From Dysgonomonas sp. BGC7 (lineage in GTDB: Bacteria > Bacteroidota > Bacteroidia > Bacteroidales > Dysgonomonadaceae), in contig NZ_CVRP01000006.1 in NCBI RefSeq assembly GCF_001261735.1, positions 248,001 to 312,000 on the forward strand: a stretch of DNA of 64,000 nt. Direction: 5' to 3'. Positions 62,393 through 64,000 of this stretch are shown here, piece after piece. The notes under the pieces were generated by a model. The model had not been told where the DNA came from, searched no databases, and was given only the letters and a program-made list of their open reading frames with translations. The stretch's first letter is position 1. Each line of letters starts with the position of its first letter. The position numbers were made by a program, and so were the translations under genes.

Positions 62393-63253
62393 TTAAAATA
62401 TAGTAAGTTTCAAATCCTCTCTATCTGTATATTTAGGAAATTTGAATGCCGGCATTGACAGAGCCATTCCCGCATGTATATTTCCTTCTATATTGAGAAG
62501 CTTCGCAAGCTTTTTCTTTTTGTCTAGATCAATAGCAATACATACATATCCCGTATAGAATTGAGATACTCCAAGGCTTTCGGCCATCAACGACGCATTT
62601 TGATAGGCGAGGTTTGAATCCTGTCGGCCAAAGTTAGCAGTACTAGGTGTATGTATAAATAAGATTGCCTTTGCTCCTCTTAGTATCGCATCTGTTCCAC
62701 TCTTGTGTTTTGCTATTACCGCATTTAGTTTCGAAGCAGCTCCTTTAGCCTCTGGTGATATAAGGCCAAGAAAAGGCTTTATCAGAGGATTTGAGATCTT
62801 TTTTACTGTAGCCTCGAATGTATCTATTGTAATATCTGAAACTTGTTTTAGCAAATCAGGATTTGTTACAAGAGTAAAACTGACCTCTTGTCCATTGCTG
62901 GCTGTAGGAGCTAAATGTGCAGCTTCTACTATCTGACGTAAATAGCTTTCTGGAACGGGAGAAGACAAGAAAGCCCGGTTCGATCGTCTGGCTTTGCACA
63001 ATTCCATCACTTGTTCGGGAGAGGGTATTATATCCCTGTTCAGGGTGTGTACTTTTTCTTGGGGAAATAGTGAATGAATAACAGAATCTGTAGGGCATAC
63101 CGCCACACAATGACCACAGCCTATACAGGTCTGAACATTTCTCACGTTGATCTCTGCTTTTGCACTTTCTTGTGTCAAAATATATGCAGGACATACTTTA
63201 ACGCACTTGCTGCATTTTATACAACTCTCATTGTCAATGTCTATAGTTGTCAT
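62393..63253 (-). CDS. Ferredoxin-nitroreductase fusion protein
   Basis: The 286-residue protein has two N-terminal 4Fe-4S motifs, CIKCSKCVKVCP and CIGCGHCVAVCP (residues about 11-55), then a nitroreductase-like FMN domain (RRSNRAFLSSPVPESYLRQIV, HLAPTASNGQEVSF). Such fusions pass electrons from clusters to flavin; the acceptor is unknown. It is the first gene of a three-gene minus-strand operon. Confidence 0.9.
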   Translation of the reverse strand: MTTIDIDNESCIKCSKCVKVCPAYILTQESAKAEINVRNVQTCIGCGHCVAVCPTDSVIHSLFPQEKVHTLNRDIIPSPEQVMELCKARRSNRAFLSSPVPESYLRQIVEAAHLAPTASNGQEVSFTLVTNPDLLKQVSDITIDTFEATVKKISNPLIKPFLGLISPEAKGAASKLNAVIAKHKSGTDAILRGAKAILFIHTPSTANFGRQDSNLAYQNASLMAESLGVSQFYTGYVCIAIDLDKKKKLAKLLNIEGNIHAGMALSMPAFKFPKYTDREDLKLTIF

Positions 63254-63515
63254 TTCCTATTGCTTTCTTTATGTTGATCTTATACTTCTTCAAAAGTAAT
63301 AAAAATAATTAACTGTGGTACTATCTGGTAGGGGCAGTGGTTTGTCTCTGCACGTTTGTTGTATTTTCTGGCAGCCACTAAGGACTGTCTCGACCCTATT
63401 AAGCACCTCTTTGTTTCCCCAGAGGGGAGAAGCCGCTGACGCAAGAAATTTATTCTACCAATGCTGGCTGTTGACTACTAACTGATTGGCTTTTTAACTA
63501 AAACCTGACAAACTT
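63254..63515. other. Gene-free stretch before the phage-type gene
   Basis: No coding frame with support is seen. It holds a short GC-rich hairpin TTCCCC/GGGGAGAA near 63415-63431 and a GGTAGGGGCAGTGGTTTGTCTCTGC-like dyad near 63330 split into shorter parts. It lies at a likely chromosome/mobile-element border, but no attachment-site repeat could be found within the window. Confidence 0.35.
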
Positions 63516-64000
63516 CTACATTTTCACCACAATATAATCACCATCATTCTTATCTCTGTCAGCATTCGGCATGGACTGTTCTCTATTTAGCTCCTTTCTG
63601 AAATCAGTTATCATTTTCACCGCCTCGTCTTGGCTCACTTCCTTTGGGAACTTCAAAACGATGGGGTTTTCATGAATATTGGCTTTAGACTCCTCTATCT
63701 TTTCTTCTTGTTTCTTGTGACAGCGCTCCAGAGCTAATTTTATAATAGCCGCTTTAGCTGCTACCTTTTTTCTGGTTACTGTTTTCGACTTCACCGTTTC
63801 ACCGCCATAACCGTTGTCTTGATAAACAATCTTTTCTGTTGTTACAACATAGCCTTCTAACTGTTCTCGTAATGAACGGCGTGCAAGTATTGCAAGGCTG
63901 TCGTCACGGCGGTCTTCGGCATCTTTCAATGCCTGACAAAATTCGGGCTTCGAGTTTTTCCATTCATAAAACGAGTTGCGGCTGATCCGCAGTGCATCAC
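63516..64000 (-). CDS. Phage small-terminase-like helix-turn-helix protein, partial
   Basis: The frame is open to the right edge, so the true start is outside; the TTG at 63929 is internal. The visible N-terminal part reads ALRISRNSFYEWKNSKPEF, a helix-turn-helix in the style of phBC6A51-type small terminase subunits, followed by a helical DRRDDSLAILARRSLREQLEGY, a Lys-rich region and an acidic tail ending YIVVKM. Small terminases select phage DNA for packaging. Relation to a prophage beyond the edge is inferred. Confidence 0.6.
   Translation of the reverse strand, partial: DALRISRNSFYEWKNSKPEFCQALKDAEDRRDDSLAILARRSLREQLEGYVVTTEKIVYQDNGYGGETVKSKTVTRKKVAAKAAIIKLALERCHKKQEEKIEESKANIHENPIVLKFPKEVSQDEAVKMITDFRKELNREQSMPNADRDKNDGDYIVVKM

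Overview
The window reads as a chromosome segment of a Bacteroidales bacterium, most like Dysgonomonas or Porphyromonadaceae relatives. The signs are: many promoters with the Bacteroidetes -7 element TAnnTTTG, SusC/SusD outer-membrane uptake genes with an ECF sigma/FecR pair, a type IX secretion C-terminal sorting domain, DUF2027-Smr and DUF3127 proteins, and AT-rich intergenic DNA. The assignment is from family content only; no marker search was run.

Region 1-20.5 kb is mostly housekeeping: a truncated undecaprenyl-phosphate sugar transferase, mltG, queA, a Smr protein, an LEA-like lipoprotein, a small GNAT, a CDGSH protein, rpsO, argB, a barrel protein, a large PurF-like amidotransferase, a FISUMP-type secreted protein, dnaX, a DUF3127 protein with an SSB-like tail, an AI-2E/PerM permease, dacB, galE and polA. 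Region 20.5-29.3 kb holds four tandem paralogous polytopic membrane proteins (GT-C/YfhO/PTPS-related type), closely packed with a small membrane protein and a DedA/YqaA-like protein; a radical SAM gene follows. At 29.3-31.8 kb hcp and a Crp/Fnr-type regulator diverge around a perfect palindrome.

The most notable part is 31.8-50.2 kb, a cobalamin-controlled neighbourhood with four cobalamin riboswitches. RS1 precedes a 2360-residue surface protein (CUB-like and BNR-associated repeats, beta-helix, DUF4465-like domain, type IX sorting tail) and a beta-barrel. RS2 precedes a biotin-dependent acyl-CoA carboxylase operon. RS3 precedes the anaerobic ribonucleotide reductase nrdD, followed by nrdG. 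RS4 precedes a split ThrE-type exporter and a cysteine-rich CWC protein. RS1 and RS2 share a nearly identical 53-nt core, and RS2 and RS3 share a nearly identical repeat-built hairpin insertion. This suggests local duplication or conversion of riboswitch parts. Together the locus looks like a B12-starvation response: capture at the surface, a B12-independent ribonucleotide reductase, propionate/methylmalonate metabolism, and a small-molecule exporter of unknown cargo.

Region 50.3-61 kb is an ECF sigma/FecR/SusC/SusD uptake locus followed by secreted endonuclease/exonuclease/phosphatase (EEP) proteins. A lipoprotein between two intact EEP enzymes appears to be a catalytically dead EEP fold. 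Region 61.1-63.3 kb is a minus-strand operon of a ferredoxin-nitroreductase fusion, an alpha/beta hydrolase and a membrane-anchored unknown. The right edge enters a phage-type small-terminase-like gene, so a prophage or other mobile element may begin there. No tRNA, rRNA, CRISPR array or intact insertion sequence was seen.
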